Assembly (NCBI GenBank): GCA_018389105.1
Contig: JACATO010002143.1
Span: 415,001-479,000 of the forward strand
DNA: 64,000 bases
Direction of reading: 5' to 3'
Source of the DNA: Nautilus pompilius
Lineage: Eukaryota; Mollusca; Cephalopoda; Nautilida; Nautilidae
The position numbers and the translations under genes were made by a program. Of the stretch, positions 14,508 through 29,500 are shown piece after piece (the first letter of the stretch is position 1; each line of letters begins with the position of its first letter). The notes under the pieces are model-generated. The model did no database searches and was not told the DNA's origin. It saw only the letters and a program-made list of their open reading frames with translations.

Positions 14508-17500
14508 GTAAATATATATAATCAGACTTCTCTCACACCTGTTTACTCTAAACGGGATCTAAAACAATAGCAATGATAATAGGTACCTCAGAGTATTTTC
14601 TTAAAGGATTTTCATAACAAGCCCAATAATTTTTCCCCAATATAACGGAAAACCTTTTTGTTGTTGTTGTTGTTTTAACAGAATTTCATTAAATTAAAAT
14701 TTTTTTAACACTTTTCCAAAAAAAAAAAGGGGGGGCAGGGCACTGTTTGTAATCAGATAGTTGACAAACTTCGTGAACTTTTGGCATACCTGGAATGCCT
14801 GCATGCCATTGTTTTCTGATTTCAGACATTTATGAAGTGTTTTGCATGCCACTCGTTTACTGTTACTGGCCCCTGCTTTAGTCATTTTCACTGTACAAAC
14901 TGGTGCGTTGGGAGGGGAAAAGAAGAAACCACAGTAAGACCTTATGTTTTGAAGGGAATAAATAGCAGAATACCCTACTAATGGGAAACCCCATATGCGT
15001 GTATTGCCAGACTTGACTATGCTAAGCTTTTCAACTAATTCTTCATGGACTAAATTGTGTATCAAAGCATATGGATTTTTTAAAAGGCCAGGTTGTTTAG
15101 GAACATGGGGATTCCACAAAGGTTTGGGCTCCAACAATAACAGCAATCCAGCCAATGGTGAGGTTTTGTTCACAGTGTCTGATCCAATGTAATGTTCTCT
15201 GCGCAATGAGGGGAAGATCTGAAGTATGTCGAAGTGACTGGTCAGGATGTGGTGGATGGACCTGTTAAAAGAAACTTCAAAACAACAAAAAGGAATACCA
15301 AGTGGTTTTTTTTTTTTTTTTTTTGGATTTCAAAGGTTTTCTGATTCCAAAATATAGCTGTGCATGACACAGATGCCAGGCCCATACATTGATTACTTGG
15401 GTAGAGTCCATGACAGTTTCTTTAAAGAAGTTATTGCTTCCATTGATTCTCTTTTTTTAGGGCCCGACCTAACCTGTGATAATGCAGCGTGCACTGACGA
15501 ATGTATCCGAACCCCCAGGGCTCCATCCTCTGAATCCTTCCACTGCCTGTGTCCCGATGGCGCTTCCTGGATCTTGTCTGCTGACAAAACCACGTGTAAC
15601 AGTAAGTTGTGTGTGTGTGTGTGTCTGCCTGTCTGTCTTACATGTATTGAGCAAACAGTGAACACATTTTATAGCGAAATTGACCACACTCCCAGCTTAT
15701 CCCCATTTGTCCCACTATGAATTTTTTTGATTAGTTGTTGAGGCTATTTTTCTTTTACTTTAAAAAAAAAAACATCATTGTACATATTTTACACACACAT
15801 TTATCCATCCATAGATTTGTTTTACTTTTTTAATTAAACTTTCTGTTTTTTTTTCCCCTACCAAGAACCAAAGAACTTCCTGCTGGTAGCTGATCTTAGC
15901 ACAATCAAAATGCAGAGCTTGGACAGAGATACAGACACATCTACGCATGTTCTCTACTATGGCAGTGTGGGCAGCAACTACGTGGCCCTGGCATATGACC
16001 CTAATGAAGATGTGTTATTCTGGAGCAATCTTCATCGAGGAAGGTAAAATAGCATAATTTCTTACTTGCTTGGGCAACATTAAAATGCTTATATCCATAT
16101 GAAGTACTGGGGAAGTGCTTGGTCAAAAAAAAGACATATTTCTACGTTGACAAAGTCATGGAAGCACCAGTGAGCGACTTCCCTCGAGTAAAGCCCAGAT
16201 TTCTTTAGGTACGTGAACGTACTCTTTTGCATTCAAGTGCCTCTCCCTTCAGACAATCTTCAAACACTTACAGTTAGCTTTCACGCTTTGATTAAGCCCT
16301 ATTTTCTTTTCCTAAATAAAAAAGAAAAATAATTAAAAACTGGAAATAGTTTTTCTTTTGTTTTTATAGGGCAAAATCTACAAAGCCAAGACAAGCAATA
16401 GTGGTGACCCCCTATGGTTAATTGTTACAGGGGCAAGTTGTTACAGCACCATTAATTTCTAGTCAGATGCATGGATGAGCCTATAATCGACATCATATAT
16501 TTAACGCACAATGTATAAACATATGGCATAGATTATGTGCTTATCTATACTTATAACTGGAAATTACTGTTACTGTAACAACTTACCCTTGTACGAAACC
16601 ACTAGCTTTGGTGGTCTCTCCCCTTTAACGTACCTTATAATTTATTAGAAATAATTAGTTAACTGGCAGGCAGGTTATTGGCACTTTGGATAATCCTTGT
16701 TTCAGTGGTTGGTGAGCATACGAGTAATAGATAAATGCAGTTGACATAATAGAGCAAATTGTTTGCAATCTGCTTCGTCCTTTTTTTAAAAAAAAAATTC
16801 TCTCTTTAATTCAGTTAACTCCAGTGCTGCATTTCTCCTCTTTTATCTTTCAATTGGCCAAGTGTTTTTGTTTTTTTTTTTAAATATTATTATTATTATT
16901 ATTATTTTTGTAAAGAAATTTGCAACTATTACGTTTCAGTAATTGCATTAAAAAAGAAATTTTTTTTTGTTTTACTTCAAGCCAATCAATACTGTATTCA
17001 GACCTTGACACAGTCGACGCTAGAGTGTTGATTTATGTCAACTACTCCATAGATGGGATGGCAGTTGATGCAAGACATCAGAAACTCTTCTGGACAGGAT
17101 ACAGCAACACTACAGGTCTCATCGCAGAACTCAACCTCCAGCGAGGGGTTGACTCATACCGGATTGTGCTAACCGACCTTGACTCTCCCAGGGCAATAGC
17201 ACTTTCTCCAGAAAACAAGTGAGTTGGTGATATTGCAAACACATTCTCTTAGCCGTGGGCAGAGCAGAGATGGCTTCTCTTTCACCCACCGGGTGTTGTA
17301 CAGACTTGTTTTTGGTCCATCCAACTGCAAAAGCGTGTTTTCATGAGTAATTTATCTCACTGTAAGGGAGAAGGTATAATGATGTTAATGAACATTGTAA
17401 TTAAACTAATCCCAATTTATGCAATTTTATTTTAGCTTAAGTAGGGCAAGGATACATATTTTTTTGTCATGCGTCTTGCATTGTCTAGAAAATGTGCTGT

Positions 17501-20500
17501 TTCTGTTCAGGTGTGTTTCATTTACGGGTTCATTTCACTAATTGTCAGGCTGATGTTCTGGTCAGAGTATGGGCTGAGTTCAGGCAAAGCTGCGGTGTAT
17601 CGGGCTCATCCAAATGGACGTCATCAGAAAACTCTCATGTCGAAAAAGCTGCATTGGCCCAACAGTTTAGCCATCCACGAAGACAATCTGTATGTGGCTG
17701 ATGGTTTCTATGGCCGGATATACTTGATGGATTTTAATGGTGTGTGAACTAACTTCTGTTTCTCTCAGCCAACCTCCAGTAGTTGTACAAGGCTAAAACA
17801 TGCTTCATAAAGTTGTTTTTTTTTCTATCCACTTTTCTCTTCTGATCCATCCTTACTCATGTGATTTCACTTCTGACAGTAATCTTCCTCTAAAATATCA
17901 ACAGATATTTCTTTTGAAATTCTCCTATGATAAAATTAATGTTAATGTAAAAATAGCCTGTCTTAATTTTGTTTGTTTTCGAAGAGCTACCCATTGAAGG
18001 CAAAGCAACTCTCCGCTGTGAGTCTTTTACACTCTGGTACCTTATGCATCTTTACTTGTGCATTTTTCTGGAAATTTTAAAAGGAAAGGATTTTTCTTTA
18101 TAAAGGTTCGGGTCAGCGAGAACTGCTGTTTTTGTCGGCATCTCTGGATCATATATTTGGACTGGTGATCCATGAACATCTACTGATTTACTCCCAGTGG
18201 TACACTAAGAGAATTAACATGGTTGACCTGATCACAGGAGAAGAAGACATCATCATGTCACACCTGGTTCGGCCGACCACTGTCTTTGTCCATCATCCTT
18301 CTAACCTCTCAGGTTAGTCTTGCTTAAAGGGATACTTTAAAAAAATTTGTTTTAGATAAAAATAATAAACTATTGTGCCCATTACTATGTTAGCATCTTT
18401 AAATGTTTGTACAATAAAATATCATGCTTAATACTACGTTGACATCTTTAAATATGATAATAAATCATCATGCCTATTATTGTACTGACATCTTTAAATA
18501 TTTGCACAATGAATTATTATCAACTTTAAACTGACTTTAAAAAATAAAGCAACTAATTTTACAGGTGTAAATGAAAATGATATATATATATATTTGATCA
18601 TTTCAAATTTAGATATTTTATGACTGCACAGAATTTTATGGAACTTAATTCACAGTACACTTTCTCTTCTTCCTTCCCCACAAATCTTATTTTTTTTTTT
18701 TGGAAAGACAACCTTGGACAGAAACTTTCATCTCCCTTCATGCTAGTTAATAATGTTTTATTATAAGGGGTTGTGTCCATTAGTATGAGTGAGCAGCTCA
18801 TTATTTACTCTAGGGAGGGAGTTTTATTTCAGTGTATTGAAATTGATGTGCACCGTGGTTTCTTTTTGCTACAGACAATGGTTTTTGTGCTCCAGAATCC
18901 AATGACTGCAGCGGGATCTGCGTGCCCGTCCCTCATGGTTACCATTGTACTTGTCCTTTGGGATTCGATATCGTTGAAGACAACTGCGTTAGATGTAAGT
19001 TTTTGTTCACTTCGAAGGGGGGGGTTCAGGAATTTCCCTGAAGACTTCTGCATTGTTTTCTTTTATTTCTGCAGGTGATGTAGGACTTTCCATGGGGAAG
19101 CACAGCATCCAACGAGATGGGAAGCTTCTCTCTGCTTTCTGCGAGAGATGGTAGCCTGGCTTAAAAAGTTTGGCGCAGGCTAAAGCTTCATATGCGCAAA
19201 GATATTCTAGTTCCGTTAGCCACAAAATCCAAAAATACCAGTAACAATTTGTTGGAAAAGGAAAAGAGGGGGAACAATCCCTTCACGTCAAAGCTAATTT
19301 CCATAAGTGGTTTCATTGTACTTCAGTAGGGCTGTCGCTGCACGTGCCAGCCAGTGAGTCAGCCCGTCTCCCATTCCACTAAAACTGCACACGTCAGAAA
19401 TGCGCCACATCGTATTTAGTCCACATTTGCCTTTACCCGTCTTTTTGATTTATTTTGTTTTCTTTCTTTCCTTTTTTTAAATCGAGAAATCTTGGCTCTT
19501 TCCTTCCTACTCTACGCCACCACTATGTCACCACTACGTCACCATGTCCCTGACCATTACGTCACCATGTCTCTGAAGTCACAGAAATATTAGGTCTAGT
19601 GTTTTCGGTATACGTAAATTAAATTTCTAAATAATAATAATAATGTGTAAAATAAAATTTTTTCAAAGTGAAAAAAAAAAAAAAAATTCTCAAGCCTTTT
19701 TTTGTTTTTGCTACAAGGGGCATGTCAAGAAACTTTCGTCATTTGGGCCATGTGACTACTAATAGCAGTGATAATTAAGTGGAGGTAACTTTTGCAGTTG
19801 TCTGGCTTAGGTAGAGATGAAAATAATTCCCTAATTTTATATATATATGGATCGTCATTTTCACAGTTATTGACCCTATCTGACTGCCATTAAAATTTTA
19901 TGTCAAATTTCATTTCTTCCCGATTTATTTTCTGTAGTAACGAATTCCTGGCGGCTAACTGATGAAGTCCTTTGCCCTGGGGGCTGTGCTAACCATGCCC
20001 AGTGTTCTCAGCATATCCCACAGCTGGAGTTCCACTGTGTCTGTGAAGCTGGCTTTCAGTGGAGGGGAAATAACTGCAAAGGTAAGAACTTCAAAGGTGG
20101 CATGAATAGATTCATTGATGCAGATTTCAAATTAAAGGAATAGCAGAGTCTCCCAATAATCAAAAAGAATATTTTTCATACATCTATAGATGAGACTGCA
20201 GTTGTGCAAGACGGTGGATTATTGTAATGGTAAAATGAGTTCTCGCATTGCTATATTTTTCTTACTCTCACTTTAAAAGAGCTCAGAAACAAGATGGCCA
20301 TCACTATTTGATAATTTGGGATGAGAACATTGAAAGCAACTCATAAATGGTAGTGATACAAGTTAGGACCATGTAGACTGCAGCATACCTTTGAGGATTT
20401 ACAGGAACTCCTTAAATTCTGGTTGGTTTTTTGTTGTTTTCATATTTTCTAATTCATTTAACTGTTTGGATTGAGAGACATTGGTCAAGTGTGCAGTGAG

Positions 20501-23500
20501 ATTGTAGGGCACTGGAAATAGTGGCTGGCACAAAAGTGCCCAATGTTGTCTGTCTTCAACCGGCCCAGTTAAAGTCCCTACTGGAACTGTTTTTACAGAA
20601 GAGTTAGAAGAAGCAGCACCATGGTGGGTTTGTCAAATTGGACCATTGTCCAAATGTGAATTGAACTCTGGCACATTTAGTTGCAGCAGGCTGGTTACAC
20701 TGTGCACTTGGACATCTGCCACCCACTATACTAATTCCTTTCTTCTGTATCCCTCTCCATTACATGCTGTTCATGCATTCCTTATTTAGTAGTTCAGCTG
20801 ACAGAGTCATAGAATTTCAAATATGTGAAGCTGTATCTTTGTAAGTATTATTTACCTTTTTTTAAAAAAATGGCCATCTTTGAGGCTAAGGTTTCTGTAA
20901 AACTTATCTGATGCTTGGTGACCAAAACATGAGCTACTGGTATCTTAAGGTTTCAGATAATGTGAGTATAATGCATGAGATAGAAGACAGGGATCCAACC
21001 ACATTTCTTTATTTAGCTCGATAATTGAGTTTCGCTTTTCACAGCCTGCTCCCCAGACACATTCAAGTCCATGCTGGGAAATAGCAGCTGTCAGCCATGT
21101 CCCAAAGGGTCAGGAACACAGGGAGCTGTAGGATCTATGGGCTGTGTTTGTGATAATCCTGAATCACAGTTAATCAGTGGATCATGCAAAGGTAAACATC
21201 TTCTTCAGTGGTATTCTGGTTTCAGTGTCCTAGATATGTAAGCTGGTATAAGACCCATATTTTTAAAGGTCCAGGATAATGTGATATCTTTAAAATGAGA
21301 GAGATACTGATTACTCGTTATCAGGGCAAGTTTTTTGCAACAAATGCAAATTACAGTTATGAACTTAGAATAGTCTAAGGGATCTAAATTAAAAATTGTG
21401 GACCTGAAGGACCAGGATTTCAAAAGTTGTAAATGCAACAAAAAAAAACATGCAACTGTCGAAGTGTTGGCGCAACTTTGGCTCATAAGGGAAAATTTCA
21501 TAATTTTAGAATTTTTCATGCATTCAGAGTCTTCAAGCTACAGATTGGTGACTGGTACTGTCGATGCCGTCATTTTGACGTTTGTGCACACGTGTTCTAG
21601 CTGTAGACTCTGTTTCCAATATTGGTGTGATTCTGAACAAATCTGCAATTTCCTTATTGTAACAACACGCTACATCTCCTCCAGGATGTCCTACTCACCT
21701 GGGGCCTCTAGTGTCCCGACAAATGTCATCCCTTTTGACCTGCAGTGCTCTTATTCTCCGATTGTTTCAAATATGCCCCCTCCATTGTTTCGTGTCCTGG
21801 ATTCTCCGTTTCTGGTCCACCCACCTGCATGCAATCTGAAGAAGCGGCCCGTCCTGATTCACCTTGTCTATCAGTGTTTTATATCCAATTAACACTAGAA
21901 GCACCAAAGTCGACATTTTGTTGACTTTCTTCTGACTGGTCAGTGAGAGTACTGCAGACTGGTGGGGGGAGGGGCAAAGTGTTCGATTGAAAAGTCAAAA
22001 ACGTGCTAAAATTTGCCATCTGAGGCAGACAGTGCTCCTGAATGCTTCAATTAAAATAAATTCATGCTCCTGGACATCAAACAATCTCTTTTTGTCAAAC
22101 AATCAAATGCCGCTCTGTCCCCAAATTCACAGTTTGCTCACTTGGCTCCTTGGACAAAATGACAGTGCTTCTAGTGTTAAAGGTGTGTGTGCTGCTGTCT
22201 TCATCTTGTCACATCCGTGAGAAGTATGTAGCGGATTTTAGAGACACTCTGTTTTAATATTTCTCTCCATTGCTGCACTTGATGTTTTCAAATTTTTAGC
22301 AACATCTGCACAATGCCCAGGCCGAAATCATCCCAGCTGTATCTGGTGAATGCTTCTATAGAGAAATTTACCCCAGAGTTCATGAAGACACCTTCCAACG
22401 GGTTGTACTGTTCAGTGACGGTCCAAGAGGAAGTTTTCCATTGCAAAGCACAGAGGGTCAGCCAAGCACCAGATGGCCCTTAGGAACACCAGTCAGCCTA
22501 AGCTGACCTTCCTGGAGGCCAGACAAGCTTACCACAGCTTTACTAGCGGCCCATATTCTCCTGTACAAGGTCAATAATCAAGGACTACAGAGTTTTTTTC
22601 AACGCCTGGGCCACGTTCTACCATCCAAAATCACCAGTAGAAAGAAAGTGTTGGAGCTTGGTGAGCTGCAGACAGGCAAAATTCAGCAACTGATGGACAG
22701 AAAATAGGTATTCTTGGTGGTGGATAAGGTGCCAATGTCAATGGCCAGCAGTATCTCAACATCCTAGTTGAAGTCGTCCAAGATCCAGGATTAACATATC
22801 TTCTGGATTGATGGACTCCCATGGTAACATATCGATTGTTTGCTCAGGCTGTTGATGATGCTATAAGGACCCTGGATGTTGGCAGGCCAAACTTTTGTTT
22901 GCTTGTCTGATTCCCTCAGATGCATGGTACCTCCTGGGGGGGTAGATGTTAAAATAATTACATCCCCGCTTGATCCGTGTAACATGTGTGGCACACTAGC
23001 TGCACACTTTCCCGAAGTCAACAGCGTGATTACAAAAAGTGAAAGCTGCCATCATGAAAGACAACACAGGGCAGGTGCTCCTTGCAGTTATTTGGAAGCG
23101 ACCAGGGCCCATCGTGACCTGGAGAGCTGGTCACCACGTTCTACTACACAAAAAACCTGCCCGAAGTGAGGAAAATTGCCAACAGATTTGAGGGCTCTGG
23201 AGTGCTTGTGTGCCAAGGCAAGGAGTCCCTCAAATCTCCTTTTTTATGCAGCAGCTCATAGAACCGCATCAGCAGTATGAGCTGTTGGCAGTAATGGTGG
23301 ACAAGGTGCGAGGCAGCACGTGCAGAGTGGAGCTGGCATACAAAGACCTTTAGGACTTGAATTTTGGCAAAATCTGCTGCCAAATCCAGAAATACATTTT
23401 GAAAAAGCTGGAGAACAGCACCATTAAAACCTTTGTCAAAATGGGTCAAATAGAAATTTCACCAGCACTGTACAGGCTTCTCATGAAAAGCCAGCCCACA

Positions 23501-26500
23501 TCATGTTCTGTGGAAAGAAGCTTTTCATTGTTAAGAAAACTATTGGCAAATGATCGAACTTTCAAGCCAGAAAGTGTTGAGAAATATTTATCACTATACT
23601 ACAATACTTACTTTAATTTGACCCAGTAAAGCTATTTCGACATCCTACAGGCATTCCTGCCATTGGAAATTTTAAGTGCAACAAAATGCAACTTTCTCAA
23701 AAATAAATGCAATCCTCATCATTTTTAAATGCAAAAAAAACAAACTTGCCCTGCTCATTATATATTAGTTAATTAAATAATTAGACCAGCTTGTAAACAT
23801 TGTTTTTGGAATGCACCCAACCTCAGAGAGCCTGATTTTGGTTGAAGATGTGCAACATCAGTGAGGACTTAATTTAAAACCTGTGTCTCACCCTATAACA
23901 TGGCAAGTACTCCAAAAGAATAATAATTCTAATGAATCTACTAGTGATGAGAGTTGCTTCAAACTAACTAACAGGTCAGAGCTTAAAAAGGCCTCAAACA
24001 TCTGGGGGGTTTTACGGATATGCAACAAATTACATCAGTAACAAGCTTTAAAAAAAGACTATAATCTAAGAGAGAGAGAGAGAGAGAGAGGTTAAATCTG
24101 AGGAATTTGTACCGTTTTTATTTTTGGCAGGGGGTTGGGCAGAATTTGTCATTATAAATTATTTGTGCAGAAATTTCTTTTCCAGTCTTAACCTTTCTGA
24201 TTGATCAATAGTTGCTGTTAAGCCGGGTAGGATTTTGTTGTAAATCTATAAGGAGAATACCATAAACAAACCAAGTATCACATGATTTATCTAGAACTGT
24301 AGTATTCTTCATCAGGTACAGAACTGCATTTTTTTTACAATACCAATACATTAGCATCAGAAGAATGGTCTTTCCCAGCTTCAGTGACTACCCACCTCTG
24401 ACCAACCAGAAAGAGTTAATTTGAACTTAAACCTTTATATATATATATAACTGAAGAAGGCCATTCTATACAATTTGGCATAGCTATATTATAAGAACTG
24501 GCACTAGCTGATGTATTTTTTTCTTTCACCAATACTTAGAATACATAATTGTCTGTCTGTCTGTGTGTGTGTGTGTGTGTGTGTGTGCATGTGTTGGAAA
24601 GGTCATGTATTATCCTTAGATCATATTGATGTCACTGCCTTCACGAACGGTTACTATGGCTGCAAATCGGCATCCATTCATTCTTGCTTTCTTTTTTTTC
24701 CTCCCTTTTTTTCTAGAAAGTTCTTCCAAAATTATGTCCACAACTTCGTTGCCCGTGGTGCTTCCACGCACCTCCACCAGTCCTGGTCATGTTGCAACTA
24801 CAATCAAGAAAACATTCCTTGGCACAATTAGTAAGCACCTTTTCCTTCTCCAAATTTAACAAAATTTTTTTTTTCTTTTTTTTTTTAAATTTTCGAAGCA
24901 GTTGGCCAACTGACGCTATCCAAGATGACTGGTCAGCTTCTGTACGATCAGAAAAACTTCTATTTTATTTTGTTCTGATTTCAAATAAATGAAAAATTTT
25001 AAAATTAAACATTTTTCTTTGTGTGTGTGATGTGGGGGTAGAACCTGTTTACTGATAGAAAGTTAGTATTTTTGGAGGCTTCATGTCCCCCCCGTCAGAA
25101 AAATGTAAACCCATTTAGTAAAAGGTTGTCTCCCTTTGTGTGTTGGGAACAACAGTTTTAACTCTTCCCCCTCCCCTTTTTTTTCCAGCCTGGAACATGT
25201 GAAATAAATCTAAAAGGGACCTCAACACACTTACTTATGTACTGCTGCCCCACTTGAGTAGTAGCCATTGGTGGCACCATCCTACATTATAACTGATCAT
25301 CCATATCTGTTATCTGAGGATAGAGTTTTGACAAATGCTTACACTGTAATAATAATTTCCTTCTTAAGACTTTTACTCATCTTTTTACCTAAACTGTTTT
25401 ATTATTTTAAAATTTCTTATTTTAGGTAAGCCTTACTTTGAACAGTGCCCTTCAAGAAAAACTCTTACAATTCTCTTGCCTGCTCACAGCAGTAAGGCTT
25501 ATCTCCCCATTACCTGGACTGCACGAGACTATCTCAGAAACAAGCTGCCACTGGAGTCCGACTTCACCATTCAGAATGGTCAAATAGAGTTCAGGTGGAC
25601 CAGTATGGAACAGCAGAAGGTGACCTTTAATGCAACAGACAAATGGCAACAGAAAACATCTTGTGTTTTCTACGTGACCGTCAAAGGTAAGACATACATC
25701 AGCATTGTCTCTGCAGTTGGTGACTCTTCCAGTATTCGTTCACAAAATGGACACTTTTGTTGCTGATGTATAGACATGCTGTATTCCTTGTGAGGAGATA
25801 TCATCTGAAGGATCATCTAACTTTTAACATCTTCATGCTTTCTACTCTTTTAGTCAATGTAAGAAGATGAAATTAGGGAAGATTGGGACTAGTTGTTACA
25901 GCATCAGTAATTAATAATTAAACCTACAGATGAGCTATAATCGATGTCATATACTTTGACACTGATTGCAGCTCAATTGTACATTTTATTAGGAATTACT
26001 GGTGCTTTAACAACTTCTCGCATAACAACTAGCCCCTCCCTATCTGCCCTACTAATACTGACAATTTACCAAGAGAAACCTAATCTAAATGAGCAGGACT
26101 CTCTTATTCCTTAGTTGTTATTCCAGTAAAGTTTTCTATCAATTAGTTTGTTTGTTTTTTTCATTATCAGCATTCTTTATGACTGAATGTAATTTATATT
26201 CTTACCTAATGTTTAGAACAACTGTTCTTTCTGGGATTTCTTTTAGGGGAAATTATTTGTTCTCTGAAAGGGAATGTATAAGGGGCATTCTGGTATCTGA
26301 ATTGATGACCTGTGGGTTGCTAAGCTGTCTTGGTAATTATTCAGCCACTAAATGCTAAACGGCGTCTACTCGTTTTCATGATTTAATTAGTAACAATTTT
26401 TTTAAAAAAATGTTTTTATCAGAAACTGAGTTGGAAGAGATGAACCTGGGGCTGAGAAAAACCTGAGCTGCCTTCAAAAAAATTGTTCTCTGATTAGTTG

Positions 26501-29500
26501 TCTCAAATGTCACCGTACATCTTTCAGATAAGGAGCCACCCACCTTCACCCACTGCCCAAACAACATCGTCATCAAGACAACGCAGTACAGCGAGCATGT
26601 GCTTTGGCGAAAACCCACTGCTGAAGACAATGTCAAAGTCAATACCATCTTTGGAACACACCAGGGCGGCAGTGAGTTTCTTCCTGGAGTAACCATGGTG
26701 AATTACACAGCATTTGACAAAGCAGGAAACAGCGCTACCTGCAATTTTACAGTTACCATAATTCCAGGTAAGTGTGACCCCAGTTTTCATCTCAACTGCT
26801 GACACCTTCAAGTGGGTTACACTCAAAGCTCCAGAAACACAGGTAAAAGTATCAGCACAGCGCTGATTCCAGATATCTGGTTTGGTAAAGCATTCTGGGC
26901 AGAGAAGGAAACTGTCTGTCTAACCATGGGCAGCAGTTGACTGGGTGTGTGGCATACTGACCTGCTATGGCAACGGATCCAAGTTTGATCCCCATTGGAG
27001 AACAAAGTCTCACCTCCTGCATGGTTTCTTCTCACTTTTCTTCAGCTGGCCATATGAGTTTTCTTTCATGTCTAAAAGACAGAGAATTCTATCAAAGACT
27101 TTCTGCAGTCAGTGTGTGGCTAACCTCTTTCTGCAGCCTGTTCCCTGCTTGGTTTAGAATAACAAAACTAGGGAGTTTCCTTTGATGGATGCCTTAGGCT
27201 GACATTGGTGTGCAGGTTCAAAAAAAAAGTACACTGGCTGTCTACTTTATTTGGACTTACACCTAATAATGGGTTGGGCCACCTTTTGCCTATGAGATGA
27301 CATGGAATAGAATCTACACTTCTCAAATCATCGAATGCAAAACGTGGGCATGGTGAGTTGAGGTATCGTCTTCTTGGAACCAGTCATTCCCATTAAGCAT
27401 CAATTGATGCACTCGATTGGAGATAATGTTAAGGTAAGTTTTAGCATTCATTTCGCCTTCTAAAGGGACCAAGGAGCCCAATATATGCCATAAAACATGC
27501 CAAAAACCATAACTCCACCACCACAGACCTGGACAGTTGGGACCACTAAAAAGAGGTCAAGTGATTCATGTGGCTTTCTCCAGATCCGTCTTCTCCCATC
27601 TGTGCAAAAAAAAATGGAGTGATGTGTGACTCATCAGACCACATCACCTTTTACCATTCTTTCCTGGTCCAGTATCTCCATCTCCTCTCTCAAACCACAC
27701 AAGGCCATCTTTCATGTCGGTAAGTGTGATCAGTGGTTTCTTAGTGCCACAGCTGGAAACAGGTGTGGGTTTTCTCGCATTGGATACCTTCCTCTCATTT
27801 GGTCTGTTCAACTGTTCTGTCTAGCGCCTTTGTCTTTTTGTAACTGTGTTTGCAGCCTTCAGTTCTTTCTTGCAGCAGACATTTTATTCACCTTTTGCCA
27901 TCACCGGTAAACTTGAATGACCAGTGTCTCGGAGCAGCCTACCAATGAAACTGTCTTGGTCACCATGGCCGCCTGTGAGACATGCACCCGTCACCCTGTA
28001 TCTTTTGAACCCTGTCTTTGCCTCTCTCCTTCTAACTGTCATAGGCTGACTTGCATGTGTGCTTGTCCAAGTCACACAGGGTGAGTGCCGCAGGGCTCAG
28101 TTGTCGCATCGTGTGGTCAACTTGATTTGCATCTGTAGCTCAGGTCAGGTTCACATCAGAGAGGGTGTGTATGAGTCCTCATAAAGTGGGCAGCCAGCGG
28201 ATAAACACAACAGTTTATCCTACCTTTTGTTTTTTAAGTGAATTCTGTCTAAAACCAAATTATAATTGATTGGTTTGGACGAACCAACCTTCATATTTTC
28301 AGTCAAAACCAATTCCCAATATCACAAGCAGTTTTCTACACTTATATATATTTACAACATTTGACTGGTTATGGTCTGCAGTTTTTTAAAAAAAAGGAAA
28401 AGTTATGGGTCTACAGCAGATAAACACTTGAGGGGACAAAACGTGGATGTGTTAGTGGTTTTAGAGATGTTTTTTAAATAAATTTCAGAGACAAACTGTG
28501 ACCTTCCTGCCATCAGAAATGGAGCCTTTATGTGTGGAGTTGACTCACAGCAGCTGAACATGTGCTACATCAGTTGTGACCCCAACTTTGGCCGCAATCC
28601 ACTTGGTATATTTGGACAGTCATTCAACTGCAAACTTCCCAAACACCTGAAGAGACTGAATAAAATCATGCAAACACAGAAAGCTTGCCTACGTAAGTTC
28701 TGGAAGTTTTCTTTTTCCTTCTCCCCCACCACCAACCCCCTTTTGTTTTTCCCAATTCAATCCTCTCCAGGAGTATCACTGGTACCTATCCTGTCAATGG
28801 AGATCCGTCTTATCATCCAGAGACGACTTATGCCGAACCAACCAGTAGTGGGTTTTGTCTTGTAGAGGGGGGGGGGCCTCTCTATGCTTGCTTTTCCCTT
28901 CCCACATTTTGTTCTGGAGAAGTGTAACACAGGATCTTGTTTCAGCAGCCAGTCACTACCCATCCAATGTGCAGCAGATGTACCAGATACAGTTCCAAGG
29001 CCCGTGCGAGCCCAACAATGTGAAGTTGCACGCCAAGCTCTCGGCGGCTGTGATACAATACCTGGAGGCCCAAAACCTCTGCTGGGACGTGCGCTGCTGC
29101 TTCAGCAACCTGACCGTTCTCTGTGGAATGGACAACGATGAGCATCGACGCAAACGAGCCAACTACTTCACAGTGAGGTGGAACGTCACCATCAGCAACA
29201 GGTGAGCACAAGATTTATGCTGTGTTCTGGTTTTAGCAGGTTGATACTTTTACGTACGGCTTATTTAGCTTATTTATAATTATTGCCTGTGCTTTTCTTC
29301 TTTTTCTGTAGTGGTAAACTGCAGAGTTATAGGGCAGACTTTTCTGCAAAATTAATTCTTTACTCTAGTTTTTTTTTTTTTTGCTTTTTTTAACTCTCCT
29401 TTCTTCCGTTCATTTCTTGTAGCCAGAGGTTTCCCAAAAAGGATATTAACCGCATCTTGGTTGACATTGAACGTGTTCTCACCAAACTTGTGGAAGTCCT

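Noticed and set aside
14694-15206. 170-codon minus-strand frame
   Set aside because: No recognisable motif, lies in an intron of the receptor gene and ends in poly-Phe/Lys from homopolymers; likely chance or very old repeat.
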